Part shown: one piece after another, positions 4,860 through 5,417 of the stretch
Position numbering within the stretch: position 1 is the stretch's first letter
How the letters are laid out: every line of letters starts with the position of its first letter
Program-made: the position numbers and the translations under genes
DNA from: Rhodospirillales bacterium
GTDB taxonomy: Bacteria; Pseudomonadota; Alphaproteobacteria; Acetobacterales; Acetobacteraceae
Length of the DNA: 5,417 nucleotides
Direction: 5' to 3'
Assembly: GCA_903644035.1 (NCBI GenBank)
Contig: CAHJXG010000254.1
Coordinates: 1-5,417, forward strand
The notes under the pieces: generated by a model
The model's database searches: none
Told to the model about the DNA's origin: nothing
What the model saw: the letters and a program-made list of their open reading frames with translations, nothing else

Positions 4860-5417
4860 TCAGATGCCGAACGGGATTCCGTCGGCGCGGTAGATGTCCT
4901 GGATGATGCCGAGGACAAGCCCGATCTCGGCGGAGATGTCGCCGCTCCGGTAGCTCATGAGGATGGGCGACACCGCGCCCGCCTCGGCCAGCGGCTTGTA
5001 GCCGACGTTGTCGCGGCGGAGGCGTTCCACCGCGGCCGGGACCAGGCAGACGCCCACCTCCGCGGCGACCAGGCCCAGGGCGGTTTGCAGCTCGCGCACC
5101 TCGTGCAGCCCTGCCGGCTTCAGGCCGCGGTCGCGGAACAGGGACAGCACCTGATCGGCGTAGCTGGGGCGGGGCGCCTTCGGATAGACGATCAGCCTCT
5201 CCTGCAGCAGGTCGGCCAGCCGCAGGGGGCCGTCATGCCTCAGCGCGGGATGGCTGAGCGGCAAGGCGGCGATGATGGCCTCGTTGCGCAGAAGCAGCCG
5301 GGTGATCGCCGGGTCGTCGATGGGAATGCGGCCGAAGCCGACATCGATCCGCCCCTCCTTGAGCGCCGCCATCTGCTCGATCGTCGTCAGCTCGAGCAAG
5401 GTCAGCTCCACGCCGGG
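4860..5417 (-). CDS. LysR-family regulator, CatR/BenM type, N-terminus cut by window edge
   Basis: The visible 185 residues are the effector-binding half of a LysR-type transcriptional regulator (whole proteins have about 300); the DNA-binding helix-turn-helix lies beyond the right edge. Landmarks in visible numbering: PGVELTLLELTT (1-12) and the following helix up to GRIDVGFGR (22-30), which is the usual first strand-helix-strand of the domain; ALPLSHPA (51-58); YPKAPRPSYADQVLSLF (78-94); and GVCLVPAAVERLRRDNVGYKPL (122-143). The PRPSYADQVLSLFRD stretch and the RLRRDNVGYKPL segment resemble CatR/CatM/BenM, regulators that sense cis,cis-muconate or benzoate. It is inferred to bind a small acid and control nearby or divergent genes lying outside the window. 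It ends GIPFGI-stop at 4860 and converges on the lactonase. No catechol-pathway gene is seen here, so the effector is unknown. Confidence 0.93.
   Translation of the reverse strand, partial: PGVELTLLELTTIEQMAALKEGRIDVGFGRIPIDDPAITRLLLRNEAIIAALPLSHPALRHDGPLRLADLLQERLIVYPKAPRPSYADQVLSLFRDRGLKPAGLHEVRELQTALGLVAAEVGVCLVPAAVERLRRDNVGYKPLAEAGAVSPILMSYRSGDISAEIGLVLGIIQDIYRADGIPFGI

Overview
The window comes from a very GC-rich chromosome, about 70% by eye. Codon choice (third positions mostly G or C) and the gene families suggest an alphaproteobacterium of the Rhodospirillales/Acetobacteraceae kind or a similar environmental proteobacterium. That is an inference from composition and gene content, not a placement. 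Nothing points to a plasmid, phage, insertion sequence, CRISPR array or RNA gene.

Layout, left to right: (1) the N-terminal 166 codons of a PaaG-like enoyl-CoA isomerase/hydratase on the minus strand, cut by the left edge; (2) a 185-bp divergent gap ending in a perfect 15-nt palindrome that touches the ribosome binding site of the next gene; (3) a complete zinc-dependent alcohol dehydrogenase of the cinnamyl-alcohol/YahK type on plus, whose stop codon lies inside a hairpin; (4) a 326-bp gap with no convincing gene but several inverted repeats; (5) a complete class II (bacterial) HMG-CoA reductase, mvaA, with all four catalytic residues; (6) 28 bp later, a decayed 5' remnant of an ABC-transporter substrate-binding protein, broken by two apparent single-base deletions and truncated after about 80 codons; (7) an exported SMP-30/Drp35-type lactonase that most likely starts at a GTG, although its frame is open back into the remnant; (8) a 110-bp convergent gap with a hairpin for each strand; (9) the C-terminal 185 residues of a LysR regulator of the CatR/BenM type on minus, cut by the right edge.

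Together this looks like an accessory catabolic region: CoA-thioester isomerisation, alcohol/aldehyde redox, HMG-CoA/mevalonate interconversion, lactone hydrolysis, and a LysR regulator of the aromatic-degradation type. mvaA, the remnant and the lactonase face the same way and may be co-transcribed. The remnant suggests that mvaA was once followed by an uptake gene, now lost. No single pathway links all the genes, and I see no strong evidence for a wholly new system. The most informative points are the class II HMG-CoA reductase standing without other mevalonate genes, the fossil transporter gene beside it, and the dyad symmetries before mvaA and before the dehydrogenase.
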